Shown here piece by piece: positions 1-11,850 of a stretch of 64,000 nt of DNA. The stretch is from Romanomermis culicivorax (lineage: Eukaryota; Nematoda; Enoplea; Mermithida; Mermithidae): positions 1 through 64,000 of the forward strand of contig CAWUHX010000533.1 of the NCBI GenBank assembly GCA_963922205.1, read 5' to 3'. Position 1 is the stretch's first letter; the number at the start of each line of letters is the position of its first letter. The position numbers and the translations under genes were made by a program. Under the pieces are notes generated by a model, which saw only the letters and a program-made list of their open reading frames with translations, was not told the DNA's origin and did no database searches.

Positions 1-725
1 TGCTCAATTCTACTTGATAGAAACGATTATTGAAAATTATAACAGTAAAGTGCTATTTCTCTCAATTTGAGATGGAAATTATCAAATACTTTTTACATTT
101 CAAGAATGTTTTCCAGTTTTTGTTGTAAAAATGATTGAAAAACAGAAAATTATAACAGGAAATGGCAATCTTTTTCCGATTTTACTTCAAAACTAGGAGG
201 AATTTTTTTGCATTTTAGAGAACTTTTCCAGCTCAATGGAAGATATAGCAATAGTTTGCGCATTTTTTCCAATTTTATTTTCAAATTTATAAGAAAATTT
301 TCGTATTTCGAATAATTTGCAAGGTTGTTTCAATAGAAATGATGGAAAATTTTACTAAAAAATTGCGATTTCTGTCAATTTTACGTCAAAATCAGGAAAA
401 AAACTTCCGCATTTCGAGAAAATTTTCCTGGTTTTTCTGCAAAAACATCATCAAACAGAAATTATACACAAATAAATTACGATTTTTTCGAATTTTAGTT
501 TAAAATTATGGAGCTTTCTTTCAGCTTTCTTTATAGTAATGATTGAAAATTATGGCAAGAAGTTGCTATTCCTCTCAATTTGAAATCCAAATTATAATAA
601 AATTTTTACTTTTCAAAAATGCTTTCCTGTTTTTTGTGATGATGAATAAAAGACAGGAAATTATAGCAGGAAATCTATAACTTTTCTAGGTTTAACTTCA
701 ATTTTATGAGAAGAATTTTGCATTT
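1..725. repeat. degenerate AT-rich tandem repeat
   Basis: An AT-rich block built from diverged units of roughly 105-120 bp. Recurring landmarks are an AATGATTGAAAA-like segment, AAATTATAGCAGGAAA, a TTTTACTTCAAAA segment and a CATTTCGAGAA / TTTTCCTGG segment, coming round about six times. It runs off the left window edge, so the array is probably longer. No coding potential is visible. The period was estimated by eye and units are strongly diverged; it may be an old satellite. Confidence 0.55.
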
Positions 726-948
726 AAAGAAAGTTTTTTTGATGAAAATGATTACAAAACTGAACCGTTCTGTGAAAAATTCGCAGTACAATGATGCAAT
801 TGCAAAGAAAATATGGAACAACATGTTTACGAACTAACTAAGGGAAAAAATTCTGATTTAAAGGAAAAAACACATCGAATGTTTCTTGATGTTCCAATAT
901 TTTATGTGGATGGGTTTTCTTGGCAGCAAAGATGAATCCATCCATTGA

Positions 949-3325
949 TCAAGTCGTCTGAAGAATGGCAATAGCAGAGATCATGGGCAATGATCGATAA
1001 TCTTTTTTGCCTAGACAAACGTTTAATCGGCTCGAGTCCCTAACAATGGATTGTACAGCATTGCAGGAATGAATAATTGACGTAAATTTGGCAAATTTTG
1101 AACTGCGTATGTTTAATGCGTCTTTGATTGGGAATAACTCCTTCCACGAACACTTGTCTATTAAGAAATATTGCAGGTTGGGCGCTTTGAGGGGCAATTT
1201 CCAGATTTGTTTGGCATTCAGGAAATCGACGGAAAAATAACGTAAATTTGGACATTGATTCAAGATAAGGTCGAACGATCCTGGGGAAGCATATTCATTA
1301 ATAGCGTATAAATCTATACCTTCCAATCAAGAGATGGACCGCATCATTTTCAAAGCTGCAGCATCGTCTGTTGACCAATTCAGACTGAAAGAAAATTTAA
1401 GAATTAAAAAAACAGATCAGCAACATACCTACTCAGAAAAAGGCATCGCAATCGATTTTGAAAAGACAGTTTTATAAAAAAAAACTTATTCTAATGTTTG
1501 TTAAGATATCAAGGGCGAAATATTTTTCAGCAACGAGGTCCAAAACTCAACAAAATAAACATTTTTCGACAGCTTACCACCTTCAATGATTGAATCAGAT
1601 AAAAAATAGCAAGATGCAGGTTTTTTAGCAGTTAAACACATGCAAATTGTAGTAATGATGATCATGACAGGCAATACACCGTAGTTCATGTTACTTTCTG
1701 GCAGATGGTCGTTTTTTCAGTTTCAAATAGCTAGTTCTTAGGCTTAAGGGTAATTTATGCTTGTCTCTTTCGACGGAATAAAACGGACCGCCAACACCTT
1801 GAAACGTTCAGCCTGAAAATGCACTTTCGATCGGAAAGGATAATTGAAATTTCTTACAATATAAACTCCAACAAAACAAATTTTCGTTTTGTCTGAAAAT
1901 GCACTTCCAAAATCGCAAAGGATGACTATAATTTTCTAGAAAATGACCGACGGTAACCTCCAACCGAAAATGAAACGAAAATTTCACTTTGGTTCAGTGA
2001 AGTTGTATTCATAGCATTTCGCTGCATTCTGTTGGAAAAGTCACGCATAAATGACCCCTTTTGGCTTCTTCCTGTTCATTTATGTTAATTTTATCACAAA
2101 GTCACGCATTTTTTGTTTTTTCACTGAAATTGGTCACCCTCTATGAACTCAGGAATCGTAACTTACAATTTTAATTTCCTTAATTCGCTGATCTTTTCAA
2201 TATGATCGGAGTAAAAACCGTTTATAATTTATCCGAAAGTGCTTTAAATTAACCATTTTTGATATTTCGTTGTGAATAAACGACTGTACATCATGTGAAG
2301 CCGTCGAATAGTCTAATTTGAAAATTTCCATTTGATTGTGAAGTGGAAACTTGTCGAAAATAATGCGATAAAACGCCAAATTTTCGTGGTATGCTCTCAA
2401 AGAAAATTCTTTCAACAGGGGACTACGGGATAGTAGGAAAGCAACGAATTTTGCGTGACTTTCGGAGTTTCCACAGCCAACCTTAATATTTCGCAAAGAA
2501 GGGAAATATAAATCTTTCATAATCCTATGATAAAATAAATCGGAATCTTCATCGACCTGAGTGTGACAAATGCACAAAGACAAACTTTTCAATTTTGGCA
2601 AACCTCATCAATCTTTCGATCAGCTGAAGATTATTGTGTGATACTGTAGCAATGTCCAAACTTTCTAGATTCAAATTAACATCTAACAATGCATACAATT
2701 GTTCATAATCTGCACTGTCCATTGTTCTACATAATATGTGTGTGAAATGAGTCAAATTTCGACACAATGATAAATCAATCCGTAAATCGCTGCGTAGAAT
2801 AATTTTCAATTTCGTCAAGGCGGAATGGCCAATAACAACTTTATTTATTTTCTCTCGTAGTTCATTGTTGGATATTCCATCTGCGTCGATAGCGGCACCA
2901 AGTTGCTTCAAATTGCGAGCATTTTCCACAAAACTCAATGCACATTTCCAGCCCAATATTCTGATAAATTTCGAATCAATTTCTAAACATGTCAGTTTTT
3001 CTAAACTAGGAAGAAGGATAAGGAAATTTTCCATAAAATCCTCCTTTGTAAATGGATCAGGCAAATGCAAGCACCATTTCCCGACCACAAAAGACGTCAA
3101 CCCGCCGAAATTTTTTAAATGACGCAGGCCGGAACAACATGCTTCAATTTTTTTCAAAACTTTTATCCAGGAACCAGTAAATATTCGATCAAAATCGACA
3201 AATTTTAACCGATGCAATTCCCATTCGACGCAACTTTTGAAATTTGGATTTACTCGCTCCGCTATGCATAATTCTTGGAAGTTGAAATATTTTAAGATTT
3301 CCGTAATAATGATGACGTCGTCCAT
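949..3325 (-). pseudogene. F-box/LRR-like gene, copy 1 (broken, two exons)
   Basis: Reads leftwards from an ATG at 3325. The N-terminus resembles an F-box (MDDVIIITEILKYF, then a LCIAERVNPNFKSC segment with Trp at the helix end). It is followed by leucine-rich, LRR-like sequence (LTCLEIDSKF, LTHFTHIL, LNLESLDIA). The first exon ends at a GTAAGT donor (exon edge 2167); after a 782-bp intron a TTTCTTTCAG acceptor starts exon 2 at 1384, which ends at a stop at 949-951. Known role of the family: substrate adaptors of SCF ubiquitin ligases; function here is inference. Breaks: a frameshift near 2600, another near the exon end (about 2200), and an in-frame TGA at 1327-1329 where the copy at 14 kb has Ser. 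The family call rests on motif pattern only. Confidence 0.6.
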
Positions 3326-3599
3326 GCAAATAACGTGATTAATGCAGATGCTAAATATCTGAACAAAAGAAACAACTTTTTCTTCAGATGACGATGATGC
3401 AGAAACTAGATACAAATCGAAAAACTAAATTTCATGAAAAAAATAAATAAGAAAAAATCGGGTTAAAAATGCGCACAAAAAATTAATTTAAATTGAAAGA
3501 GAAAAAATTGAAAAATCAATAAAGGAAATGAAATTAAATTAAAAATCAAATTATGCCTAAAATCCGCAGGTACAAATTAATGAGTCGGAAAAAACACCT

Positions 3600-3735
3600 G
3601 TTTTTCCAAATGAAAGATGTCAATTCATGCAGGGCCGAAACGATATTTTTTGATTATTTTCATCCAAGAATCAGTGAAGATTCGATCAAAATCGATGCAA
3701 CTCCGATTCAATGCAACTTTTGAAATTTGGTTATA
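3600..3735 (-). pseudogene. F-box-like gene fragment
   Basis: A short minus-strand stretch repeats the region just after the F-box of the gene at 949-3325: PNFKSC, then an E-S-E-L-H-R segment, a D-R-I-F-T core and a tryptophan block, with a frame change in the middle. It lies immediately upstream of copy 1 in the same orientation, so it is probably the stump of a tandem duplicate. No intact reading frame. Confidence 0.45.
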
Positions 3736-3779
3736 TTTGCTCCTGCAACCTCTGCCGTTTTGGTTTGTGAGTTGGTAAA

Positions 3780-4635
3780 GTGAGACGACTGGATCTGGAC
3801 TGTGTTAAATGCAAACCTTGGTTCTGTCCCAACTTAGAAAACTCGTACAATCATGCAAATCTTACTATCATCAGTGCCAGACATGCCTGGCAAGAACTTT
3901 CCAGGAGGCAGGGTCCTCAAACTTTTGATTCTGGTTGCAGTGTAAAACAACCACAAAGATGTACGATGTAGGCCACACTCAAGATGAGGACACAAAATGA
4001 GGGAGCTCTGGAAAGCAATGCTGACAGAGTAAAAATAGTAATGACAATAATGACCAAAATAAGATGCCTTAGAAATCGACAAAAAGTTAAAAAAAAACTG
4101 GTCAAAACCAGCATTTGCAATTTTTTGTTCAAATATTACTTTTTGAAAAAATAAGTTCTGCTTAAAACTGCTTCAAAAACAAATGAAAAAAAGAAAAATT
4201 GAAAAAAACAGCTATAGTTATCATAATACAAAAACCATTGTTTTTTTGAACGGTCAGTAATTTATCCAAAATCGATAAAAAACAAAAATTTTCATTTTCG
4301 GCTGGAATTATGATAAGGATTTATCAAAATTCATAGTTTTAAAAACAAAAAATCAAGGGCGCAGAAAACCTAAATTGCATACAAATTCGACAGCTGATAT
4401 ATCTGTGCTTAGGAAAAATGAAGAATCATAAACTGCATCATTGTTGCTTCGGATTTTCTATTCTTTTTTTTTAATTTTCGGATTCCAATACTATAGAACA
4501 TTGGAAGATGAATTTTTGGAATTTTTTTACAAGTCGGTTCCCTTCCGAATTATGGTCGAAACAGGTATTTTCGGACTCCTTAACATGCCAGCTATTCAGA
4601 TCAGTTCGAAAATGCAGCCGCTCATGATATTCAGG
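3780..4635. other. no gene recognised
   Basis: AT-rich sequence with only short, unconvincing open frames on both strands. I found no family motif, splice-bounded exon or repeat structure here. Confidence 0.4.
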
Positions 4636-4699
4636 AACACATTTGCATAAAATCTGCACACATGTCACATACTCCTTGTCACTACAGGAAAATCCTACC

Positions 4700-4765
4700 T
4701 TCTTCAAGAATCGAACCTGGTCCACCAGCCTATAGACTAAATGCGTTTACCACTACATAATTTCA
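4700..4765 (-). repeat. tRNA-derived SINE head
   Basis: On the minus strand an A-box-like TAGTGGTAAACGC (4743-4755) is followed after about 25 nt by a B-box-like GGTTCGATTC (4708-4717), the spacing of an internal RNA polymerase III promoter. The cloverleaf arms do not pair fully, so this is better read as the head of a tRNA-derived SINE or a tRNA pseudogene than a working tRNA. The body would extend left to about 4640; its 3' end is not defined. Confidence 0.5.
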
Positions 4766-4875
4766 CCACAAAGTATAAAAACTATATTACTTTAAGACCC
4801 TTGGTACTATTTTAACTAAACAACTTCATTTGGAAGAGCTCCTCAAATTTTTCTTCCACATTTGTGGAAAAACCT

Positions 4876-4995
4876 CAAAAAATTTTTCCACACTTCAGAT
4901 TTTTTCCACATTATACATACCTGTACTTGGGGAGGGGTTGGGGGAGACCCCCCCCCCGACTTGGCCAACCATATACCCAACATCACCCGACCCCT
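4876..4995 (+). repeat. direct repeat, left copy
   Basis: About 110 bp starting in TTTTTCCACACTTCAGA and running through ACATACCTGTACTTGGGGAG and a run of C residues into CTTGGCCAACCATATACCC. The same text recurs at 5756-5865, so the pair brackets the reverse transcriptase fragment between them. The G/C-rich part resembles a repeat family also seen near 6.2, 15.2 and 22.0 kb. Confidence 0.65.
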
Positions 4996-5097
4996 CCCCC
5001 CCAGTTTGGAAAAATTAAAAAATTTGCAAACAATTAAAAAATTTGCAAACAAAAAAGCAAACAAACAGTTTTAAATCTTCTGAAATTCTTACTTTTT

Positions 5098-5750
5098 GTG
5101 TTTGTAAGAATTTTCTGTACAGAAACATGGTTAAACAGTTGTATAACTGATATAACGTCATGTTTCCCTATGTTCAGTTCATACAAAATTATGGAAAAAA
5201 TTATTAATAATAAAAGTTTAAGTTTCCTTCATCAGCATAACCTTTTAGCATATCAACAGTTTGGTTTCCTAAAACATAGATCCTGCGAACTACAGTTACT
5301 CAAGTGTAAAAACTCATAGCTAAGTCAGTTGGACAAAGGACACTCCTTAAGACATGGTGTACATTGACTTTGCCAAGGCCTTTGACTCAGTTTCCCATTC
5401 TAAGCTCCTTCTCAAACTTTCTAAATATTGTCTCTCTAGTCCCCTTTTAGGCTGGATATCAAATTTTCTTAAGAATAGGTTTCAAAGGGTCAAAATTGGG
5501 AACTCCCTATCACCTCAGCTCAAAGTGTCTAGTAGTGTGCCCCAAGGTAGTGTATTAGGTCCAACTTTGTTTCTTTTGTACATAAATGACATTATTGACA
5601 ATATCAAAAGTGAAATTTTTCTTTTTGCAGATGATCTAAAAATTTTCAATGTCTCAACAAATTTTATGATTCTTCAACAAGACCTTGATACTCTTTCAAA
5701 TTGGTCTGCCATCTGGCAATTATTGACAATATCAAAAGTGATGTACAACA
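5098..5750 (+). pseudogene. non-LTR retrotransposon fragment (EN joined to RT)
   Basis: The 5' part reads CTETWLNSCITDI, the glutamate-containing motif of an apurinic-like endonuclease. Within about 25 codons it jumps into reverse transcriptase sequence (IMEKIINNK, NLLAYQQFGF), so the endonuclease remainder and linker are missing. After a frame change and a stop near 5319 the RT continues from 5354 with VYIDFAKAFDSVSH, VPQGSVLGPTLF, YINDI and the catalytic FADD (LFADDLKIF). Sequence similarity ends near 5740, where the flanking direct repeat starts. The motifs fit the CR1/Jockey side of non-LTR elements. Both ends are truncated and the frame is broken, so it is dead. Confidence 0.8.
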
Positions 5751-5755
5751 TAATC

Positions 5756-5865
5756 CACAAAAAAATTTTTCCACACTTCAGATTTTTTCCACATTATACA
5801 TACCTGTACTTGGGGAGGGGTTGGGGGAGACCCCCCTCAACTTGGCCAACCATATACCCAACATC
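5756..5865 (+). repeat. direct repeat, right copy
   Basis: Second copy of the segment at 4876-4995, about 880 bp away in the same orientation, again with TTTTTCCACACTTCAGA, CTGTACTTGGGGAGGGG, a shorter C run and CTTGGCCAACCATATACCC. It is too long for a target-site duplication of a non-LTR element, so it may be a duplication or two members of one dispersed repeat. Confidence 0.65.
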
Positions 5866-5889
5866 AGATATTCATGAATAGAAGTTCTA

Positions 5890-7865
5890 AAATCGCAGTC
5901 TAGAATGATGTCTTCAATTTCCATTCTCAATATACGCAAAAGTCCGGGTTGCAAACGTTTAAAAAAATGCCAAGCATCGAGAGGGAAAATTGAGAGAATT
6001 TATGAAAAATCTCAATTTTGGGCGACATAATGGTCTGTTAGCGATTAGAAAATGAAACGAGCTTACTTGATTGATGGAAACTGTTGAGCATTAATTAGTA
6101 AGTCGAAGTAGATATGCTAACGGCCGCGTCTGATAGAAACTATTTAAGATTATACCCATACCTGTAAGACCTACGACCAGTTGGGGAAGGGAGTAAATCC
6201 GAATTTTGGGGCGGGGGAGGAAAAAAGTCGAAATTTTTCCCAAAAAACATTAGGTAAAGTGGGGTAACTTTGGCTAATTTCACTTGAAACATCGCCGAAT
6301 TTTTTCTCTGTAGGATATGCAGATACAACTTGGCACACTAATGTCTAAGTGATCAGTGCATGTTACTGTGGAAGGAAATTGAAATCCAAATAAAATTGAG
6401 AAATTTGTGGGTTAATTTTTTTGTAACTCATTTTAAATATGGAGTCCAGTTTGAATTCATGATCATAATGGAGGCAATTTTCATAAATTTCAAGGTTAAT
6501 TCGAATTTTTCACACTTATGAAAGTATGGACATATTTTTTAATTTGTAAAATGAAACATTTTTTCCAACGTTGTACGTTTATTGAAAAAGCTATCCTTGA
6601 ATTGATTTTCCAGCGGTTAGAGTGTCAAAATCTAGAAGAAAAAATTCGTTGTGTAGCATCGGAAAGATATAGGAAACCAGAGAACAATAAGAACAGCAGC
6701 CGCATTTTCAAACCCTATACTTTTGATTCAGGAGGAAATGAACTCAAGTACTATCTTGGAAGAAAATTTGTGTAAAAATTAACAAAATATCATGTTTTTA
6801 GGATGAAAAATTTTCTTTGCCTAAAAAGAAAAGTCGGCCGAACTTTGCATACATATGTAGAAAAAAGCCTGTTACTGAAAACGCTGCTGGTTGGAAATTT
6901 TGAAGGGTAATTTTTTTAACACATATCAACTGATTGAATATCTATATAATTTAAATTATACATTACTGTGTGTTACAATATTCTTCAATCAAAAATTTTT
7001 GGCTCCCAAAATTTCAATTCGGCTCCTAAAAATTTAGGCTTAGTTGAGATTTGGCCCCTGGTTTTCAAACCAGAAAAAAATTTTGGTTGGGGGACATCCC
7101 AAGTCCGAACTTCCAACATTTGTGTATAAGGTTCTACCAAGTTGGCGGCTACCTCAAAAACAGGTTTGAGCCGCCAGAGAGAAATTGAATGAGAAATCTC
7201 AATTTTCGGGGAAATACTGACTACTAATGATTACAAAAAAAGGCAACATAACTCAATTGATAGAAACTGTTGAAAGTTGATTCGGAAATGGAAGTAGACA
7301 TGATCATTTTTGCATCTTGGGAAAACATTTTGGCTGCTCACTCTTAAATTAAAAAATTTGCTTAACTTCATCAGAAATGCTAAAGCTAGTTTTCTTGTAT
7401 TTCATTCTATTCACATCAGTTTTAGGCTTTCAAAACCCAATTCTCTCAGTTTTGGAGATAAAAATAAAAGTAAGCAATTCGATATGTAGCGCCGGCAGTT
7501 CTTTTGGGATTAGGATATTCTGGAACACTCGAAAATGATTGCACACAAAAGTAAGAATTTGTTCAAAGATCCCTAAAAAATGTTTCTTCTAAAAAAGGAA
7601 TGAGAACTGAAATAAGAGTGTAACATAATAAAGAAAACGATGGATATAATAAAATGGAAAAGAAATGTGTGGGAAAAAATGGGGAGTACCGACATTTGCA
7701 ATATTTTACATTTTCATTTTGTGTTAAAAATGATGCCTTTTGTACATGCAGCACATTCATGAGTCAAGTCTGTGAATTAAAAATTCGTATTTCAATAACC
7801 CTTCAGTAACAATATTATATTTTGAATGGCTAAAATTTCATGCCGTAAGTTACAGTATCCTTCAA
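5890..7865. other. intergenic, dispersed repeat pieces
   Basis: AT-rich sequence without a supported gene. At 6160-6270 and about 7020-7150 there are pieces of a dispersed repeat recognisable by AAAGTCGAAA, TTTTCCCAAAAA and a CCAAGTTGG or CCAGTTGGGG segment; the same text occurs near 15.2 and 22.0 kb. An 85-codon open frame at 6518-6775 has no motif I recognise. Confidence 0.4.
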
Positions 7866-7869
7866 AATG

Positions 7870-10378
7870 TCCAGTGCAATTCTCTCTTTCAAAATGTTTA
7901 ACATTTCTCCACATGAAACTGATAAATTTCCATGTAAATTCTCATGAAACAACAATCTTTGACTTGCTGCAATTGTGCATTAAAAAATAAAATATGAAAC
8001 CAGAAAACGGGATTTGTTTATCATTTATCAATTCATAAGAAGCATTACTGGCTTAATTTAAAATTCGCTTCCTTCTACAGGTAGCCCACCAGCATCAACT
8101 TTCAGTGACGACTCAAACCTGGCTTTATCAGTCTTTGGTGCCTACAAAAGTCTGAATGAAAACTCAACTTTCATTCCCTCAAAATCAGCATTGGTATCAG
8201 AGGATTTATTGAAGCAAGTAAAGTCAAATCTGATTGAAACGAAAAACACCATGAAAGAAATTTTGGAGTACACTAAAATATCTGCAAAAAATACAAAAGC
8301 TTTGTCCGAAAATTTTAAACAAGTCTAGTAGAGAAATAATTCAAATTAATACAAAAATTTTGAATATTGTGATGGAGACGAGAAACACGCTCACAATGTC
8401 CTGTACAACACCCAAAAATCACAACAGTCTGCCAATAGCAGCCAACTCTCTAACCGATGGTCTGGCCGACTTTTACCATAATGAAGATGACTGTTATCCC
8501 ATTCATACGCCAATTACTGAAATGCAGTGCCTGCTTCAGCCGTCTTTTGTTTACCATCGTTACAGGTACCTCAAACAATGACGACCCAAAATTTCCTTTC
8601 TCAAAGCGAAATTGGACTTATTAGACAAACAGCATTCATTTTGTACAAAAATGTTACAAAAGCTATATACACCTCATGAATTAATGAACAGTAATGTATG
8701 GGGTGTGCAAGGAAAAGAACCTTTGTATTCAGCATATCAAAGAAACTGTTATGACTTGTTTTTCTACCCCAAACAAACGAAAAATATGCTGACGTTTGGA
8801 GAACACATGCCACAAAGCAATTGATGCTTTTGTACGAAAATCGGGGAATAAAAGTGCTCAGTAAGTTTTTTGTGCATAATGCACAGTAATCGTTTGTTTT
8901 TCATTCCATTTATAAAAAATTCTCTTCATGAGAGAGAAATTGTATCGCACCAAAATGAAAATAGTAATTCGTGACGGAAAAAATAGTAAGACTCAAGAAC
9001 TTGTGGTAATTTGGTCTTGAGTTCACATACAGTACACTATGAAATATTCATTTGCAATCTCCTTGATGAATTATTTCTCGTTTAAATTTTTCCACACTTA
9101 GTGATGATCACACTTGTTCACCACACTTTCATGATCCTATGAAATAAATAATTTTGGGATATTTCAGCCGGACATGGAGAAAATCGTGATCAATATTATT
9201 TCTATTATCATGATGCATGAAAATAAATAATGTGCATATACAGCAGGCTTAGCCAAATGTTTGGAATAATAGACTTTGCATCCTGTGACTGAAAGAACAG
9301 GCGCAAATATCTTTAGCACACATACTAGAAAGAAAAAAATGACATATCCAGTATCTTTGTGCATTTGCTGAAAAAAATTCTGGACGCGAATTTTTCAGGG
9401 TTAGTTTCGCCTGGTCGTGTACCTGCAGAAAAACACCCTGAGTATCCGACAAATTATATGAATAATTTGCTAGAAAGATTGATGATCAACAATTTATAGA
9501 AAAATTTACTTGAGTGAATGCTTGAATTATACACTATTTATTTTGAAATGATCGATGCAGTAAGGTCGCAGCCAAAGTACCATCTAAATTTGTGGAATGC
9601 TTGTTGGCTCTATTCGATAAATTTTTCCTTCATCCTACTGACTTGATAATAAGTATTTCTAATCAATCCAAGATCATTAAAGTTGATTTGCTAATTTTTC
9701 GAGTAAAGTTGCATTTGTCAAAATTTTGAGCACTGCATTGATCATTCTTAAATCAATGGATCATAGTGCAAATATACTATTATGCAGTATGAACAAACAT
9801 CATGTCTGAAACTATTTACGTCAGTATACATTCATACTGTACTTCTTTGATCATATCAACCGGGGAAATTATTCTTTGTCTGGTTGATAAGATTAAAGGA
9901 GTACAGTATGAACTATGGGATACGGACAATTCGCCCCCCCCCGTTCTCCCTCGGTAATTGGCCCCCAATTCACTGTTTTTTTTAATTTAAAAGATTGAGA
10001 TTTAAAAATAATTCCACTAAGTTGTATGCAGTTATTTCTACACATCCATACACAAAACCTGCAGATTTTTCCGAAATAGTCATGTTTATTTATGAATTCT
10101 GCATGCAGAGTGCAAGTATTATGCACAAGAAGAAAAATATCCATAGAAATGTTCCAAATAAAGGTCCACAAATAACTTTTTGAATTTTCTTCGAATATAT
10201 GATTTTTTTACTGAATAGCCAAGTCAGTATAAGCATTTTGTACTCTACAGTGTGCAATACAGGCCCTCGAGCAGTAGTTCCCTAGCATTGAAGTGGCCGG
10301 TGGTTTTTTCACTTGAAACAGAATGTGTGACCGAGTTCAAAATGAAAGCTTGCAGCTATAGTTAATCTGACGGTCAGA
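7870..10378 (+). repeat. segmental duplication, copy A
   Basis: A block of about 2.5 kb that recurs in direct orientation at 23571-26032. Matches run from the AGTGCAATTCT segment at the left end, through the BEN-like coding remnants, past ATGTGCATATACAG, to the GGCCGGT / CCACTTGAAACA-like text at the right end. Small indels and scattered substitutions separate the copies; copy A has extra sequence around 9760-9830. Apart from the BEN pseudogene no other gene can be supported inside it. Confidence 0.8.
8081..9499 (+). pseudogene. BEN-domain-like gene remnant, copy A
   Basis: Exon-like text opens after a CTTCTACAG acceptor at 8080 with SPPASTFSDDSNLALSVFG, then a Lys/Glu-rich, coiled-coil-like stretch (LIETKNTMKEILEY). 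At 8323-8326 the frame shifts. The continuation (SLTDGLADFYHNEDD) leads to a BEN-like domain at about 8600-8860: LIRQTA, KLYTPHELMNSNVWG, GKEPL, RNCYDLF, then WRT and CHKAIDAF in another frame. BEN domains bind DNA or chromatin partners; that role is family knowledge. Three frameshifts (about 8325, 8630, 8800) are also present in the copy at 23.8 kb, so the gene was dead before duplication. A weak terminal exon (PAEKHPEYPTNYMNNLLERL) may lie at 9399-9499. The BEN call is by motif and not certain. Confidence 0.5.
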
Positions 10379-10389
10379 AAAGGTCGTCG

Positions 10390-11850
10390 TAGCTTATGCT
10401 TATAGCTTGAAGAAACCAGCATGTTATTCATGATTGTGTGACCTTAGATTGTTTTTTCCATGTATTTTCCAAACATTTTTCTAGATAGTTTTCACAAAAT
10501 CGTTTTGTAGCGCTTTAGAAATTATAGCTTTGGATCAGCATGGGAAATAGCAGAGGTTATTGCTATTTGAAGGAGCCATTCAGGTCCATTGTTGCTTGCC
10601 TAATTTTTGAATTTAGTTTGCCCCACAGAAAACACGTTGAATTCTTTGAAAAAATTGACCCTTCATGCAGGAAAAAAATATTAAAAGTGTGCATTTTTCA
10701 ACGCTATAGAATACCATAATCTAAAATTTTCTTTCAGTGCTAATTGCCAGAGATCAAGTCTGAAGTAAAATACCTATCGCGCTTTTTTATGTTATATGGC
10801 TCCAAATATATAAGATCCAAAATGGATGTAAAATGTTTGACCTCTTCCGCCAATCAAATGGTAAAAAGATCATGATCAGTCATCGTCAGTTGCTGTAGAC
10901 TGTGCTGAGAAAATGCATTTTTCCACATTTTAGAGGCCTCGGAATCAAAATTTTTCGGCGCTGAGCACCGAACAAGTTACTTTAGCCAGATTTTTAATTT
11001 CTCACTCAAAACTCAAGAAATTCAATTTTAAAAGTCAGGAACTGATGCGATGTGAATGAAATACAAGGAAAGTTATTTTCAATCATTTCTCTGACGAAAT
11101 TAAGCGAATTTATCAATTTTGGAGTGAGAAACTAAAAATTTAATCTGTGCAACCAAATTTTTCTCCGATTTACTGATAAACCTGGCCTGAGCGAAAAAAA
11201 CCTGATGATTGATTTGAATAATGACTGATCTAATTTGTGAGCCTTATTATTCTGCATGTGATTGAGAATCGTATTAAAAATGGTTTATCCGTTATATGGG
11301 CTTCTACTGTGATTTCGAAGAGTGTTTTCGACTAAATTTGTTGGAAAAACATTGCTTTTTACTACCACATTTATTTACAAACTTTTTAGTTATGGCTTGT
11401 TGAAATTCCTGCTGACCTGTAAAATTTTGACCTTATGAGCCAAATGGCCTACGAAGAAAAAACCAAAAAAAGCCCTGGTGGCACCTAATAAGAGGGCGCA
11501 AAAAAGCCTCAAATGACTCTTTCATGTTATTTCGAAATTTTCAAATTTTTTGCAAAACTCAAAATTTTGGACCCGGGACTGGACCCGATATTCTTAATAT
11601 TTTGGACCCGATACGTCTCTACTGGTCAGCCAGCAAAAAAACAAAAAAAAGTTGCACGAGCATATTTTTTATTAAAAATATGCATAAAAATCATCAAAAG
11701 AGCTGTCTTAGAGAAAGTTCAGTGTGGTGTTTGACGAATTTTTTGATACGATATTTGACGTTTGACGATAGTGCAGATTTTGAACAGAAGGTTCTACCCT
11801 CAACCCACCATGTGCATGTCATCCTGATCTGCAAATGAAGTTCTCTTTTT
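10390..11850. other. no gene recognised
   Basis: AT-rich non-coding sequence. The open frames near 11.5-11.8 kb are low-complexity and carry no motif that I recognise. Confidence 0.4.

Noticed and set aside
9164-9452. Minus-strand open frames repeated at 24849-25137
   Set aside because: They are present in both duplicates only because the whole 2.5-kb block is duplicated; the more plausible short exon there is on the plus strand.
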